Positions 30,662 through 41,713 of a stretch of 64,000 nucleotides of DNA are shown here, in pieces. Below the pieces are notes generated by a model that saw nothing but the letters and a program-made list of their open reading frames with translations, had not been told where the DNA came from and did no database searches. Numbering within the stretch: position 1 is the stretch's first letter; the number at the start of each line of letters is the position of its first letter. Made by a program: the position numbers and the translations under genes. Source of the DNA: Deltaproteobacteria bacterium (lineage in GTDB: Bacteria > Lernaellota > Lernaellaia > JACKCT01); assembly GCA_027493875.1 (NCBI GenBank), contig JAOSJX010000002.1:332824-396823 (forward strand). Direction: 5' to 3'.

Positions 30662-32071
30662 ATGAACCGCAAGGCGATTATCGACGAGATCGCGCAGAAC
30701 AAGACGCTCAAGCGCTGGGAAATCCGCGATCTGAACCTGTCGGAGGTCGATTTTTCGGGCGTCGACTGCACGGGGACGGCCTTCGCCGGTTGCGCGATGC
30801 GCGAGGCGCGATTCGCCGGGGCGGTGCTGGCCGAGACTCGTTTCTCCGACTGCCATCTCGACCGCGCCGTTTTCCGCGGGGCCTCCCTGCGCGGCGCGGT
30901 GTTCGACGGGTGCCGTGGCCTGACCGCGGAGAACGTGAATTTCCTTCGAGACCAAGGGGCGACCGTGACCGAACCGAGCCGTAGTCCTCTTACGTACGCG
31001 ATGGTGGCCGTGGCGATCATGGCGGCGCTCGTCGTGGGCTATCTCATGATCGGCGCCGAGCCGGACCCGGGAATGCCCGCCCCCGAGGCCGAGCCCACAT
31101 CGGGAGCCGAAGCCCCCAAGGATCTCAGCGCCCTGCTTACCGAGGGCATCGAAGCGCTCGCCGCGCGCGACTACGGAAACGCCCTGCCCTCGCTTGAGCG
31201 GGCCGTGTCCATCGCGCCGGACAACACCGAGGCGCAGTACCAACTCGCCCGCTGCCTTTTGGAAATGGAGCGTTACGACGACGCCCGCGAGCACTTCGAG
31301 ATCGTCCTTTCCAAGAATCCCGCCATGAACGAGGACGTCGCGGTCCGGCAGTTCATCGCCGAAACGTACCAGCGGACGGGCCGCGCGGCCGACGCGGATA
31401 AGGTTTATCACGCCGTCGAGGAAAAATACGCGGGCAACGCCGCGATCGTTTACGGCCTCGTCCTCAACCACGCGCATCTGCGTTGGAAGACCAAGGACTA
31501 CGACGGGGCGCACGAACTTTTGGATCGCCTCCTGAAAATCGGCGAGCGCGACCAGCACAGCGGCGTGCATCTCGTCAAAGGGCTCGTCTACAAGGACGAG
31601 GGCAAGCGCGATCTCGCCCGCGAAGCATTCCGAACCGCCGAACGCACCGCGGAAGGCAATCTCCGGCCGCAATACGATGCGCAGGTGCAACTCGCCATCA
31701 TGGACATCGAGGACGGCCACGAGGAAACCGCCCTGGCCGAACTGAAGCGCGCGCTCGCCAAAGGCGCGGACGACGGGCAGGTGTTCAACGCGTTTTTTCA
31801 GGTCTATGCGGAAGAATTCGGGCAAGGCGGATGGGACAAAGCGTCGCCGCTGCTCGATTCCATGCAGCGCATGTTCGACGAGAAACCCCGGTATCTGGCC
31901 ACCCTCCACGTGGAGTACGGGAAGCGCGCGATGGACCGGGGGATGCTCGACGAGGCGAAGCGCCATTTCGAACGCGTTCAGGAACTCTCCAAAGATCCGG
32001 CTCAGCTCGCATGGGCGGCCGAATCCATCGAGGAAATTCTCCGCACGCAGGCGCCGGCTCCTCTGCAATGA
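30662..32071 (+). CDS. pentapeptide-repeat, single-pass membrane TPR protein
   Basis: Residues about 15-90 are pentapeptide repeats with the usual A/L-x-x-F steps (for example LSEVDFSGVDCTGTAFAGC and FRGASLRGAVFDGC). A membrane helix follows at about 110-130 (MVAVAIMAALVVGYLMIG), then about 330 residues of tetratricopeptide repeats. The topology suggests a cytoplasmic pentapeptide domain and periplasmic TPRs, but orientation is inferred. It is intact. TPR arrays bind proteins; the partners are not known. ATG at 30662 was preferred to a start at 30611 because the repeats begin immediately after it. Confidence 0.75.
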   Translation: MNRKAIIDEIAQNKTLKRWEIRDLNLSEVDFSGVDCTGTAFAGCAMREARFAGAVLAETRFSDCHLDRAVFRGASLRGAVFDGCRGLTAENVNFLRDQGATVTEPSRSPLTYAMVAVAIMAALVVGYLMIGAEPDPGMPAPEAEPTSGAEAPKDLSALLTEGIEALAARDYGNALPSLERAVSIAPDNTEAQYQLARCLLEMERYDDAREHFEIVLSKNPAMNEDVAVRQFIAETYQRTGRAADADKVYHAVEEKYAGNAAIVYGLVLNHAHLRWKTKDYDGAHELLDRLLKIGERDQHSGVHLVKGLVYKDEGKRDLAREAFRTAERTAEGNLRPQYDAQVQLAIMDIEDGHEETALAELKRALAKGADDGQVFNAFFQVYAEEFGQGGWDKASPLLDSMQRMFDEKPRYLATLHVEYGKRAMDRGMLDEAKRHFERVQELSKDPAQLAWAAESIEEILRTQAPAPLQ

Positions 32072-32172
32072 CGAAGGCCGAGGGCGCCGCACGGCGCCTT
32101 GTCGCGGCGTTCGGCGCTGTGCCATAATCGCGCGCGCATCAGCTTTTTCCCATTCATCCCGGGGTCAATTTC

Positions 32173-32964
32173 ATGAAACGCCTCACCACAGCGATTTTTC
32201 TCGGACTTCTGGCCGCGTTCTGGCTGGCGTCCGCGTCTTTTGCGGAGGAAAAAACCGCGCGCCAGATCATCGACGAGATGGTCGCGGGGCTCGACCAGGA
32301 AGACATGCTCATGCAGATCAAGATGGTCTTGAAGAGCAAGTCCGGGCAGACCCGCGAACGCATGTTGCGCAGCCGCATGCAGGGCGAAACGGGCAAGGGC
32401 CGATCCGTGATCACGTTCGAGGAACCGGCGGACGTGAAGGGCACGAAGTTCCTGATCATCGAAAACGAGGGGCGCGACGACGACCAGCTTCTCTATCTGC
32501 CGGCGCTCAAAAAGGTGCGCCGCATTGCCGGGTCGCAGCGCTCCGGCAGCTTCATGGGCACGGATTTCAGCTACTATGATCTGTCCTCGCACGAGGTGGA
32601 CGACGGAACGCACACCCGCCAGGGCGACGAGACGCTCGGCGGCGTGGATTGCTACGTGGTGGTGACGGTTCCCAAGGATTCCGAGGAATCAAATTACAGC
32701 AAAGTGAAGTACTGGGTCCGCAAGGACAACATGGTCGTCGGCAAGGCCGAATTCTACGACTTGGACGGCAAGCTGCTCAAAACGATGGAGACCGCGACGT
32801 ACGAAAAGTACAAGGGCGATCTCTGGCTTGCGCGGCATTTGGAAATGCGCAACGAGCAGAAGGGCACGGCCACGGCGATCGACATCATGAAGTACAAGGC
32901 CGACGCGTCGATCCCGGACGACTATTTCAGCGAGCGGTTCCTCAAGGACGAGTCGCAGCTTTAG
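32173..32964 (+). CDS. outer-membrane lipoprotein-sorting-like (LolA-fold) protein
   Basis: A 263-residue protein with a clear signal peptide (cleavage near SASFAEE). RSVITFEEPADVKGTKFLI, LYLPALKKVRRI and GSFMGTDFSYYDL are the blocks of the LolA-like 'outer membrane lipoprotein-sorting protein' family, which often travels with RND-type exporters. Such proteins have a half-barrel lipid-binding fold in the periplasm. Here the partner is the beta-barrel protein eight bases downstream, and no RND gene is in the window. The two probably form an operon in lipid or outer-membrane transport; that is inference. Confidence 0.87.
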   Translation: MKRLTTAIFLGLLAAFWLASASFAEEKTARQIIDEMVAGLDQEDMLMQIKMVLKSKSGQTRERMLRSRMQGETGKGRSVITFEEPADVKGTKFLIIENEGRDDDQLLYLPALKKVRRIAGSQRSGSFMGTDFSYYDLSSHEVDDGTHTRQGDETLGGVDCYVVVTVPKDSEESNYSKVKYWVRKDNMVVGKAEFYDLDGKLLKTMETATYEKYKGDLWLARHLEMRNEQKGTATAIDIMKYKADASIPDDYFSERFLKDESQL

Positions 32965-32972
32965 GGCCGGCC

Positions 32973-34557
32973 ATGCGGCGCGGCGCGGCGATTATTTTGG
33001 CGCTCGCGATGCTCGGCGCCGTCCCGTTTGCGCGCGCCGACGAGGCGGACGACTCGGAGAACTTCTTCTCCGAGAACCCGCCTCCGGCCGACGAAAGCGA
33101 GGATTTTTTTGGCGACGCACCGGCCGCCGCCTCCGGCTTCCAAAGCAGCGGCCGGCTCGAAGGCGAGCTCTGGCAGAAGTTCGCCTTCGACACGCGGGAC
33201 AACGGCCACGACGAGCTCCTCAACACGTCGCTGTCCGTCGCGAAGGCCGAGGGAACGTTCAATCTATCGCCCGCCTTCTCCGTCCGGCTCGGAGCGTTGG
33301 CGACATACGATTTGTCCTGGAACGAAGACGAGGAGGTCGGGCGCTACCGCCCCGATCTATGGGAAGCGTACGCGACGTACCGCCTCGGCCCGGTGGATTT
33401 TTACGCGGGTCACAAAATCTGGGCGTGGGGCCTCATGGATCTCATCAGCCCGACGGACATGATCAACCCGATCGATCTGTCGCGCGTTTTCGACATCGAG
33501 ATGAATCTGTTCAAGCTTCCGGTCGCGTCCGGCGGCGCGGCGTGGTACCTGGGCGACTTTCGTCTGGAAGGCGTGGTGCTGCCGTTTTTCCGCGCGTCGC
33601 GCTTCGAGATCGTCGGGAGTGACACGGCGCTGCTCGGGCACCGCTTTCCGTTCTACGACGTCGTCCGCACCCTCGACGACGAAAAGGGGTACCGGCAGGT
33701 CGCGCGGTTTCTCGATCGGTGGTTCCCGAACTGGCAGGACCGGCTCCAAGAGGAGCTCGACGATCCCGATCTGTACGCCACGCACTTCGAGGACATGGAA
33801 GACGACTTCACCAGCGCCGGAGGCGCCGTCCGTTTCGGCGGCAGCAAGGGCGGCTGGGATTTCGATCTCATGGGCTATTACCTGTGGGACCAGACGCCGA
33901 CGATTTACATCAACCCCAAATTGCGCGATCTGCTCGACGAACTTCGCGAAACGCCGGAAGGCTACCGCCCGATCCCCGATCCGCGCGACCTGCCGGCGTC
34001 CATGCTGACCGATCCGTTCGCGGCGGTTTATCACCGCGTTTACGGTCCGGGATTCGACGTGGGGACGACGTTCGGTTCGTTCGGGGTCCGCGTCGAGGGG
34101 GACCGCGATCTTCAACCGGCGAACCTACCGCAAGGATTTGACGCCCGTTGTGAAGCCCGTTTACACCTACGCGGCGAATGTCGAATATAATTTTCCGAAC
34201 GAGCGCGTCCTCACGGCGGCGCTCATCCATTCGTTCATCGGCGACTACGACGGCGATCTGATCGGCGAGCCGACGTATCCCCTTCTGCTGGTTGCGTGGC
34301 GCGCGTCGTTTTTCCGCGAGCGGCTCGAAACGGAAGGGGCGTTCGCCTACGACTTCTCGGCGCTCGATAACCGGCAATGGCGTGACGGCGACATCTTCGG
34401 CGAGGACGGGCAGGTCAGCCCGGTCTTCACGTGGAAATTAACGGACCCGGTTCACGTCGGCGCGGGCGCGAATCTCTTCTGGGGCGACGACGGAAGCCTG
34501 TTCGGCTTCATGAAAAGCCGTTCGCGCGTGTTCACCTTCGCGAACTACAATTTCTGA
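32973..34557 (+). CDS. outer-membrane beta-barrel protein, DUF1302-like (one frameshift)
   Basis: A signal peptide is followed by an acidic stretch and a long series of amphipathic strands such as LGPVDFYAGHKIWAWGL, WDFDLMGYYLWDQTP and FDVGTTFGSFGVRVEG. The C-terminus (SRVFTFANYNF) ends in Phe, as outer-membrane barrels usually do. The last 140 residues are in another frame after a change near 34110. The joined length is about 527 residues. It lies eight bases after the LolA-like gene. In related operons a porin-like DUF1302 protein accompanies a LolA-like protein and an RND exporter; the substrate is unknown. Confidence 0.75.
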
Positions 34558-35050
34558 TTCCGAGAACGTCGTGAGCTCGCCGATTCCCGGACGCCCGCGA
34601 TGGTCCAAGCCGTTGAGTGGGCGCATCGCAATTCGCCGACGAACTCGCTCCCCCATCATCATTGCCCGGCACGAAACAACTCATGGGCAAGCTGTAAATG
34701 ACGAGCTTGAGCAGAACCAGGTAAAATCGAGAGTCAAATTTTCCCCGGTGCTTTTTTGCGGCGGTGACATGGCCTTCGTCAACCTGCCCTTAAATTTCAG
34801 GGCGCGCTGATGTCCCCGGCGATGTTGGCACAAAAATCGGAAACCAAGGCTTTGAACATTTAAAGGTGTCGTTGATCGTCCGTTTTCTTCGCCCTTGGGC
34901 CTTTTTCCCCGCTGTCCCGATTTGTCCGGTCACTTTGCGGTGAGTAGGGAGAAAATTTTCCCGTGACGAGAGGGATCGGCCATGCCCAAACCAAATCGCG
35001 TCATTTTCAGCCGCCGAAAAATCGGCGCCGGCGGGCGCGTACTCCCCCGC
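34558..35050. other. intergenic gap, no gene seen
   Basis: About 490 bases after the barrel gene with only weak ORFs. The sequence is less GC-rich than its surroundings. At 34926-34946, in reverse, it has a copy of the TACTCAC...GCAAAGTGACCGG motif found at 30457. The hairpin cluster starts right after. Confidence 0.4.
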
Positions 35051-35370
35051 GCGTGCTCACTCGGTGAGCACGCACCTATTCGTGAACGAGACCGTATCCG
35101 TGACCATTCCCGAGAATCCCAGCCCCGCGTGCTCAGTCATCCGACTCCGCGAATTCGTGCCGGTGAGGACACCGGCGCTCCCGGCAACGACCGCGTACTC
35201 ACCGAAGTGAGTACGCCGTCAATGCAAAGTCCCGTCATGGCGGGATGCCACAAAAGGGCCGAGCTGGGGCTCGGCGCTCCCAGAACTAACCGCGGACTCA
35301 CCCGCGTGAGTCCGCGCTTTGCTGTAACCTGTGACCTGTTACCTGTAACCTCCTCAGTGAGTCCGCGCAA
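35051..35370. repeat. REP-like cluster of tandem hairpins
   Basis: Perfect stems follow each other: GCGTGCTCAC (35051-35060 with 35064-35073), GCCGGTG (35159-35165 with 35170-35176), GCGTACTCAC (35193-35202 with 35207-35216), GCCGAGC (35058-type, at 35258-35264 with 35269-35275) and CGCGGACTCAC (35291-35301 with 35306-35316). Three share the core CTCAC/GTGAG. CGGCGCTCC occurs twice (35173-35181 and 35272-35280), and variants of TAACCTGT/ACCTGT repeat at 35325-35350. A last half copy (GTGAGTCCGCGC) enters the end of the enoyl-CoA hydratase gene. It resembles a repetitive extragenic palindrome array. Confidence 0.7.
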
Positions 35371-36087
35371 GGTTTATCCGCCCGACAAACGCGTCGATTT
35401 CGGCCGGGTCTTCCTCGCGCATAACGCGCAGGACGTGCGCACGCATGCCGCGCTTGACGGTGGCGTAGGTGGCCGACTCGGAGCGGCCCAGCATTTCGGC
35501 CAGTTCGATCGCCCGCGGGAGCAATTTCTCCGCGTCGCAAAGTTCGTCCACCGCGCCCATTTCGAGTGCCTGTTGCGAGGAGAAGCGCTCGCCGGTGAGA
35601 AACATGGTGCGCAATGTCTGCGGCGTGAGGATCGCCTGAAAGAGCGCGGTCATGCCGGGCCAGAACGGAATATTGATCTGCACCTCGGGCAGCCGGATGA
35701 ATCCGCGGTCCGCGCGCATCAGGCGGTAGTCCATGCACGCCGCCAGGATGAAGCCGCCCGCGACAGTGTGGCCGTTTTGCGCGGCGACCAGCGGTTTGGC
35801 GAAGCCGGTCGATTCGATCAGTACGCGATTGAGCGTTTTCAAAAACGCGCCGACCAGCGCGGGGTCCTTGGCCCCCTGCTCCATCATCCATTCCAGATGG
35901 AGCCCGGTCGAAAAATATTTTCGTGCGCGCTGGTGACGACGACACCGCGCACGGCGCCGTCCCGTTTCAGTTCGGCAAGCGCCGCCAGATATTCGTCCAG
36001 AAACGGCTGCGTGAACCTGTTTTGCTCTTCGTGGCGGAGGGTGAGAACCGCCACCGGCCCCTCGCGCCGGATGCTCATAAACTCCAT
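35354..36087 (-). CDS. enoyl-CoA hydratase/isomerase family protein (one frameshift)
   Basis: Crotonase-fold protein of about 245 residues. The N-terminus MEFMSIRREGPVAVLTLRHE leads to SAHENIF, and after a frame change at an A-run near 35915 to STGLHLEWM, which is the first oxyanion-hole region. LVAAQNGHTVAGGFILAACMDYRL forms the second, and LPEVQINIPFWPG follows. Family members hydrate or isomerise enoyl-CoAs; the catalytic Glu pair of true hydratases is not obvious, so an isomerase or another crotonase activity is possible. The last residues (INLARTH) are encoded by the edge of the hairpin repeat, so the native C-terminus may have been modified. It is divergent from the sulfatase-like gene. 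Confidence 0.85.
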
Positions 36088-36167
36088 TCGATTCCGCTCC
36101 CCTGGCCGGAAAATGCTTTGACACGTGACCCGGTGATTCTATAGGCTTCCCGCCTCCGGGGCAAGTC

Positions 36168-38066
36168 TTGCAGGCACACACCAAACGCTTCTTCTACCAA
36201 TGGATGCTCCTCGCGTTTCCTCTTGTGGCGCTGGGCGTCGCCGCGGCGATTCTGCGGGTCAACGCGTACGATTACTTCGCCCGCGACCTGCCCCCACCTC
36301 GGCGTTTTCACGGTCCGCAAAACGGTGGGCGCGGGCTTTGCCGTGGGGATGGATCTGGGATTCTGGCTGGCGCTCGTGCTTCTGATCCCGCGCGCGCTGG
36401 CGAAGGACACGGCCCGCATCCGGCGCGCGCGCGGCGTGACGGCGTTGCTCGCGCTCGTCGCCGGGCTCATCTACGCCGGGACACAGTTTCGGACTGGGCG
36501 GCCGCCGCGCACGAAGCGAAAAAGGCGGGGCACGACACCGGGCCGCTGGCCGCGGGATTCATTCAGGCCGCGAAAGACGTCGCGAACACGACGCTTCTCG
36601 AACGCCTCAAACGCATCGCCGGCGGAGGCCTCGTCCTCGCGCTGTTCTCCGTTGTCGCGGTGTACGCCGAGCGGCTCCTTTTCCGCCGTTCGTCCGGCAA
36701 GGCACGGCAACCGCGTTCACTGGCGGCCCTGGGCGTGCCGGCGGCGGTTTTGAACGCGCTCGTTTTCTTATCCACGCTCCCGCCGCCGCACGTCGCGTCG
36801 GACGGCCATCCGCCGTTGATTCTCATTTCCATCGACACGCTGCGCGCCGATCATTTGTCCGTATACGGCTACGAACGGGATACGACGCCCAACCTCGAGG
36901 AATTCGCGCGGAACGCGGTGGTCGTGGAGACCGCGATCGCGCATTCCGCGTGGACCCTTCCGACGCATGCGAGCATGTTTTCCGGCGTGCTGCCCTCGCA
37001 GCACGGCCTCCATCTCCTCCCGATCGGTTCAATCCGCATACGCTTCTGTTTCCGCAAGTGCTCAAAGAACGCGGCTACCGCAACGGCGCGGTCGTTTCCA
37101 ATCTGCTGCTCGGCCCCGGCTACGGCTTCGAGGACGGATTCGACAAGTACGAACTGGACGAAAACGCGCGCGCGGAAACGGTGCTGAAAAAGGGGCTGGC
37201 GTGGCTGCGTTGGTCGGATTCGCCGAACTTCGTTTTTCTCCACCTGTTCGATCCGCATTTCCCCTACGCGGCCCCGCCCCTTTCTCGGCCGCTACGGTCC
37301 GGTCGACAAATCCATGTTGGGTTACGACAGCTTTTTTCCGCTCATGAATTGGGTGCGGGAAACCCCGGATACGAACGCGGCGGAACTCATCAACCGCTAC
37401 GACGAGGAGATCGCGTACACGGACGAAGCCCTCGGGAATTTTTTTGAGGCGCTGCGCCGGCGGAACCTCTACCACAACGCCTGGATCATCGTGACGTCGG
37501 ATCACGGCGAGGAATTCCTGGAGCACGGCAACGTCGGTCATTCCACGACGATGTACGACGAGGTGATGCACGTTCCGCTCATCGTCAAAGCGCCGCGTTC
37601 GTTGTGCGGCGGGACGCGCCTGGCCGCCGGCCAATTTCCACAGTCCGCCATCGCGCGGCTGATTCTGCACATCGCGCGGGAGCCGGACGCGACGTCGGAC
37701 GCCCGCGCGTGCGATCCGGCGACCGGGACGTTAACCGCGCTCACCGAACTGATCGCGAATGAGCCCGTCGTCGGTGACACGCGGATTTTCGGCGATCCGC
37801 GTTTCATGGCGCGAACGACGTCGGCCAAGCTTCTGTCGCCGGCGTCCATCGTCAAGGGTGAGGAGAAGGAAGACCGCGCCTACGAATTTTACGATCTGTC
37901 GGCCGATCCGAGGGAGACGGTCAACCTCTACGAGCGCGGCGTCGCCCCGCCCCTCGAGAACCTCATCACGGAAGCGCGGGAAGCCACCGCGGAAACACCG
38001 GGATCGCGCCGGCGCCTCTCGCCGGACGCCGTCAAGAAGCTGAAAAGTCTCGGTTACATTCAGTGA
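36168..38066 (+). CDS. membrane-anchored sulfatase-like (alkaline phosphatase superfamily) protein (frameshifted)
   Basis: Three or four membrane helices come first, then the soluble domain: LILISIDTLRADHLSVYGYE with the metal Asp, SAWTLPTHASMFSG at the nucleophile position, WIIVTSDHGEEFLEHGNVGH with metal Asp/His, and a C-terminal FYDLSADPRETVNL typical of sulfatases. The nucleophile region carries Thr/Ser and no Cys, so the formylglycine modification of true sulfatases is not possible. That makes a phosphotransferase or phosphatase role, as in LtaS/EptA relatives, an alternative. Frame changes near 36295, 36490, 37030 and 37290 are needed; the joined protein is about 630 residues. Its stop overlaps that of the SGNH gene by seven bases. 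Confidence 0.8.
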
Positions 38067-39326
38067 CCGGCCGGCTCCCCGGCCGCCAGGTCGGACCATC
38101 CGAGGGACACCAGGAGCCGTTCGATCGTCGGTGTCCCGCCGGTTGGATCGCCGACGAGTCCCGCGTCGGCCATCGTGTCGACGACGACCCGCGCCGCGAG
38201 TTCATAACCCCGCCACGTCATATGGCAATGATCCACAAAGGTCCGGCGGCGCGAGGCCGAGTTCGGGATCGGCGCCGTTCGCCGCGCGCGCGATATCCGC
38301 GAGCAGCACGCGCGTGGCTCCCGAAAATTCCCGCAGGTATTCGTTGAACGACGGGCGCGTCCGGTTCATCGGCATGATCTCGGCGTGGTAACGGTAAAAA
38401 CGCCGGGCGTCTTCGTACTGGTCCCGCCGGAGAAATATATCGCCGATCAGCTTGAGCGTGATGCCGCTCTTGGCGCTCATCACGTATTCGTTGAGCGCCT
38501 CGTCGAGCCGGCCTTCCTTCTCATGGCGCCGCCCCCTTTTCGAGGTGTTCGTCGCCCGCGTCCACAAATTCCTCGTCCGCCAGAAAATCGTAGCGGTAGT
38601 TGATCGGCAGCGTCGCCAGAATCAGTGTGACGTCGCGTTCGCGGCAGGCCGACGCGATGCGTTCGATGTTGCGGCGATAGGTCTCTTCGATGTGCCGAGT
38701 CAACGATGCGTTTTCCAGCAACGCCGACGCGCGCCGCTCGGCCGGCTCCGGGACCAACCCTTTCTTCAGCGCGCGGTACACGACCCAGTTTTGCAGCGCC
38801 GCGTTGAGTTTGGTCTCGGCCGCGATGGCCTCGTTGTTGCCCGTGATCACGACGAGCACCTTCGGGTGCGCCGCGAGGAGATCGTCGACATATTCGGCGA
38901 TGACGTTCGAGCCGCGTCCGGCCGCGGCGGCATTGATGACCTCAAATCGACGATCGGGAAAGCGCGCCGCGAGGTGGCCCTCGATCCAACCGCACAGCCC
39001 GCCTGGTCCCTCGCCGCCCGGTTTGGAATAGGAAATCCCATGGCGAAGGAGCCGCCGGTGATGATGACGCGGGTCACGCCCTCCGCCGGCCGTTCGGCGA
39101 AGCGGCGGCGGATGGTCCATTGGCTGTCGATGTCGAAGACCCGGCCTTCAGGGGTTTTCGTCGAGCGAAGGAGAACGCCCGGCATCGCCGCGACGGTGTC
39201 GTCCGGGCGGGCGGCGTCGAACAAGCCGGCACGTTCGAGAAGCCAGAGGGCCAGCGTCGAAACCGCGAAGACAAACACGACCGCCGCGACGGCGAATAAA
39301 TATTTTCGCGGCGGGTGGAGAGGCAT
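38060..39326 (-). CDS. membrane-anchored SGNH/GDSL hydrolase-like protein with a helical repeat insert (frameshifted)
   Basis: An N-terminal membrane helix (AVAAVVFVFAVSTLALWLLE) is followed by RVIITGGSFAMGF, which is the block I 'GxS' of SGNH hydrolases. INAAAAGRGSNVIAEYVDDL gives the Gly block, LVVITGNNEA gives the Asn block, and near the end VDHCHMTWRGYELAA gives the Asp-x-x-His block. A TPR-like insert (EGRLDEALNEYVMSAKSG, DQYEDARRFYRYHAEI) lies between. Frame changes near 39045, 38530 and 38240 are needed to join these; all catalytic blocks then appear in the right order. SGNH proteins of this membrane-bound type deacetylate or esterify polysaccharides, and the adjacent sulfatase-like gene would fit surface glycan modification (inference). 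Confidence 0.75.
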
Positions 39327-39335
39327 GGCGGCGGC

Positions 39336-41415
39336 CTAATGTCCGGCGATCATTTCGTCGGCCAGATCGCGGCGGCCGTAAACGGAGCGCAGCGACTCCA
39401 CGATCGCCCGCGCGTCCACCATGATCGAGCGCGCCGTCACCTCGTCATACACGAACTGAATTTCGAGGGACGGAAGGTTGCCGTCGAAGAGCGTTCCGAT
39501 AAGTTCGCCCCGGGCGTTGACGGCCGGGCTTCCGGAATTTCCGGGAAACGTATCCGCCGTATTGACCGGAGTTGATCGCGGCGCCGAGGTCCATTTTGTT
39601 CCGCTTCGCTTTCCACCGCGGCGGGAGATCGTAGGGCGGTTGCTCCTCAAATGAATACCCGCGATCGAAAAGGCCGAAGAGCGTCGTCTGATACGGAATA
39701 CGGTAACCGTCCTCCACATAACCCGCCACGCGGCCGAAAGACAGGCGGAGTGTAAAGGTCGTATCGGGATAGGTGTCGCGCCCGTAAAGCTTGAACCGCG
39801 CCGAGGCGATGCGTTCGCCGGCTTTCTGCTCGACCTCTTCGATTTCCTCCTCGTAGCGCGCCCGCAGCTCCCGGTACATCGGATCGAGCGCGCGCGCCAA
39901 CCGGATCATCGGATCGGCCGAGGCCGCGACCGCCGCGACGCCGCCTTCGACCAGCGCCTTGCGCGCGTCGGGATCGTAGAGTGTTGAGCCGGCCGCGGTT
40001 TCCCGCGCGACGTCCTCGGCCGCTCGCCCGCCAAGCGCCGCCTTCGTCGCGGGATCGTCGTCTCCCAATTCCTCCGCGAGGAGTTGGAGGCGGTCGCGGA
40101 GCAGCACTTCCTCCATGTCCGCGTAGATCGGCGACGGCGAATAGAGACTGTGCAGAAATCCTTCGAGCGCCGAGTCGCGAAACTCCTCCAGTCGCTCCTC
40201 GTTCGGCTTTTCCTTTTCCGCGGCGACGCGAACGATGTGGCCCGCGATGCGGAACAAACGGCTCCCGCGCAGAAGGATCAGGCGGTAGCGGTCGAAAAAC
40301 TCCTCGTGAATTTTCTGCGCGCGGGCGACGCCCTCGAAGGCCCCGCCGACGCGCGCGGCGAGCGACGGATCGGCGGCGATATCCTGCCGGAAGCGGTCTT
40401 CCTCCGCCTTCTTGCGCGCCATCAGCGTCCGGTCGTTCAAGCCGCGTAGGTAGCCGTCCGCGACTTTGATGAAGTTGTCGAGATACTGGATTTGGAGCAG
40501 GGCACGCCGCTCGGCTTCCTCGCCGGTGGCCGCGTACGTCGTCAAGGCGCCGCGTTCGCGCTCCATCATGCGTTTCCAGAAGGGGTAGAGATGGTCGCGT
40601 TCAAATTCGAGTTGCGCGTAGGTCGTAAAGCGGCTGGACGAGGTCGGATGCCCCGCGACGAACATGGGATCGCCTTCCTTGTACGCGCCCGGTTTCACCG
40701 TGAGCCAATCGACCGGACGCACCGGCTTGCCGTCCGCCCCGTAGGCGCGCAGCAACGCGAAATCGAGGCAATAGCGCGGGTAGTTGAAGTTATCCGGATC
40801 GCCGCCGAACGAGGCGACCTGCGATTCCGGCGCCAGCACGAGGCGCACATCGTCGTAGCGCTTGTACCGGTGCAGCCAATATTCGCCTCCCGCGTAAAAC
40901 GCCGCGACTTCGCACAGATCGGTTCCGGCGTCGTCGCATTCCTGCTCGATCTTCGCGGTTTCCGCCTTTCGCGCCGCGAAGCTGTCGGCGTCCGACGCGC
41001 CGTCCGGAATGGCCGCGAGAACGCGCGCCGTCACGTCTTCCGTCGCCATGAGCACGTGCGCTTCCATGCCGGGGCAGCGCCGCGGCGCGACGTTTTTATC
41101 CGCGCCGAAACCGTCTTTCATGAAGTCCTCGGTTTCGGAAGACAACCCTTGAACGCAGTTCGCCGCGACGTGATGGTTCGTCAGAATCAATCCGTTTTCC
41201 GAAACGAACGACGCCGATCCGATTCCGCCCAGGCGCACGGACGACTTGCGAAGATGATCGAGCCAGGCGTCGGTCAATTCGATGCCGTAGGTCTTGCGTA
41301 TCTGATCGCGCGGCGGATTGTCGAATGTCCACATGCCTTCGTCGGCGTAGCCAAATCCGGCGAGAACGGCCGCGATCGCCATTAAAACCGTCAACGCACT
41401 CAGCACCTTATTCAT
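39336..41415 (-). CDS. S46 family serine peptidase, dipeptidyl-peptidase 7-like (one frameshift)
   Basis: A signal peptide is followed by EGMWTFDNPP, the standard start of mature S46 peptidases. The triad is complete: His in LILTNHHVAANC, Asp in SFGGDPDNFNYPRY, and Ser in TFPGNSGSPAVNARGEL. The Ser block lies in a second frame after a change near 39575; the joined length, about 690 residues, matches family members. S46 enzymes (DPP7, DPP11) remove dipeptides from oligopeptide N-termini in the periplasm of bacteria that feed on peptides. ATG at 41415 is preceded by AGGGGTTGAG. It starts 10 bases after the SGNH gene begins on the same strand, so cotranscription is possible. Confidence 0.92.
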
Positions 41416-41647
41416 CTCAACCCCTTTGGATATTTCCCGCACCGGGGGATTAGCAGGGAAACACCTTTATGGGAATAAGGAGAGCAACCCACGTGTCGGG
41501 CCGGTATTTGGCTCCAAAAAAATATTTACATTTTGTAATGAATTCGCTGCCAGAGACCTTTTCGCGCAATCAAAAATATAATTTTGTCCATAATATTAAA
41601 TAGTTAAGGCGTGGAACGAAAAAAAGTGAGATGGCGGAAAATTTTTC

Positions 41648-41676
41648 TTGACGCGGCGGGAAACATAGATTATAGA
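41648..41676 (+). promoter_or_regulatory. sigma-70-type promoter for the SdrD-B-like gene
   Basis: TTGACG (41648-41653), 17 bases, then TATAGA (41671-41676), in an AT-rich stretch that contrasts with its surroundings. A GGAGGA ribosome binding site lies at 41706-41711, just before the ATG at 41714. The spacing and both hexamers fit the consensus well. Confidence 0.75.
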
Positions 41677-41713
41677 AGAAATAGAAATTATCAAACTCTC
41701 TTTCGGAGGAACC

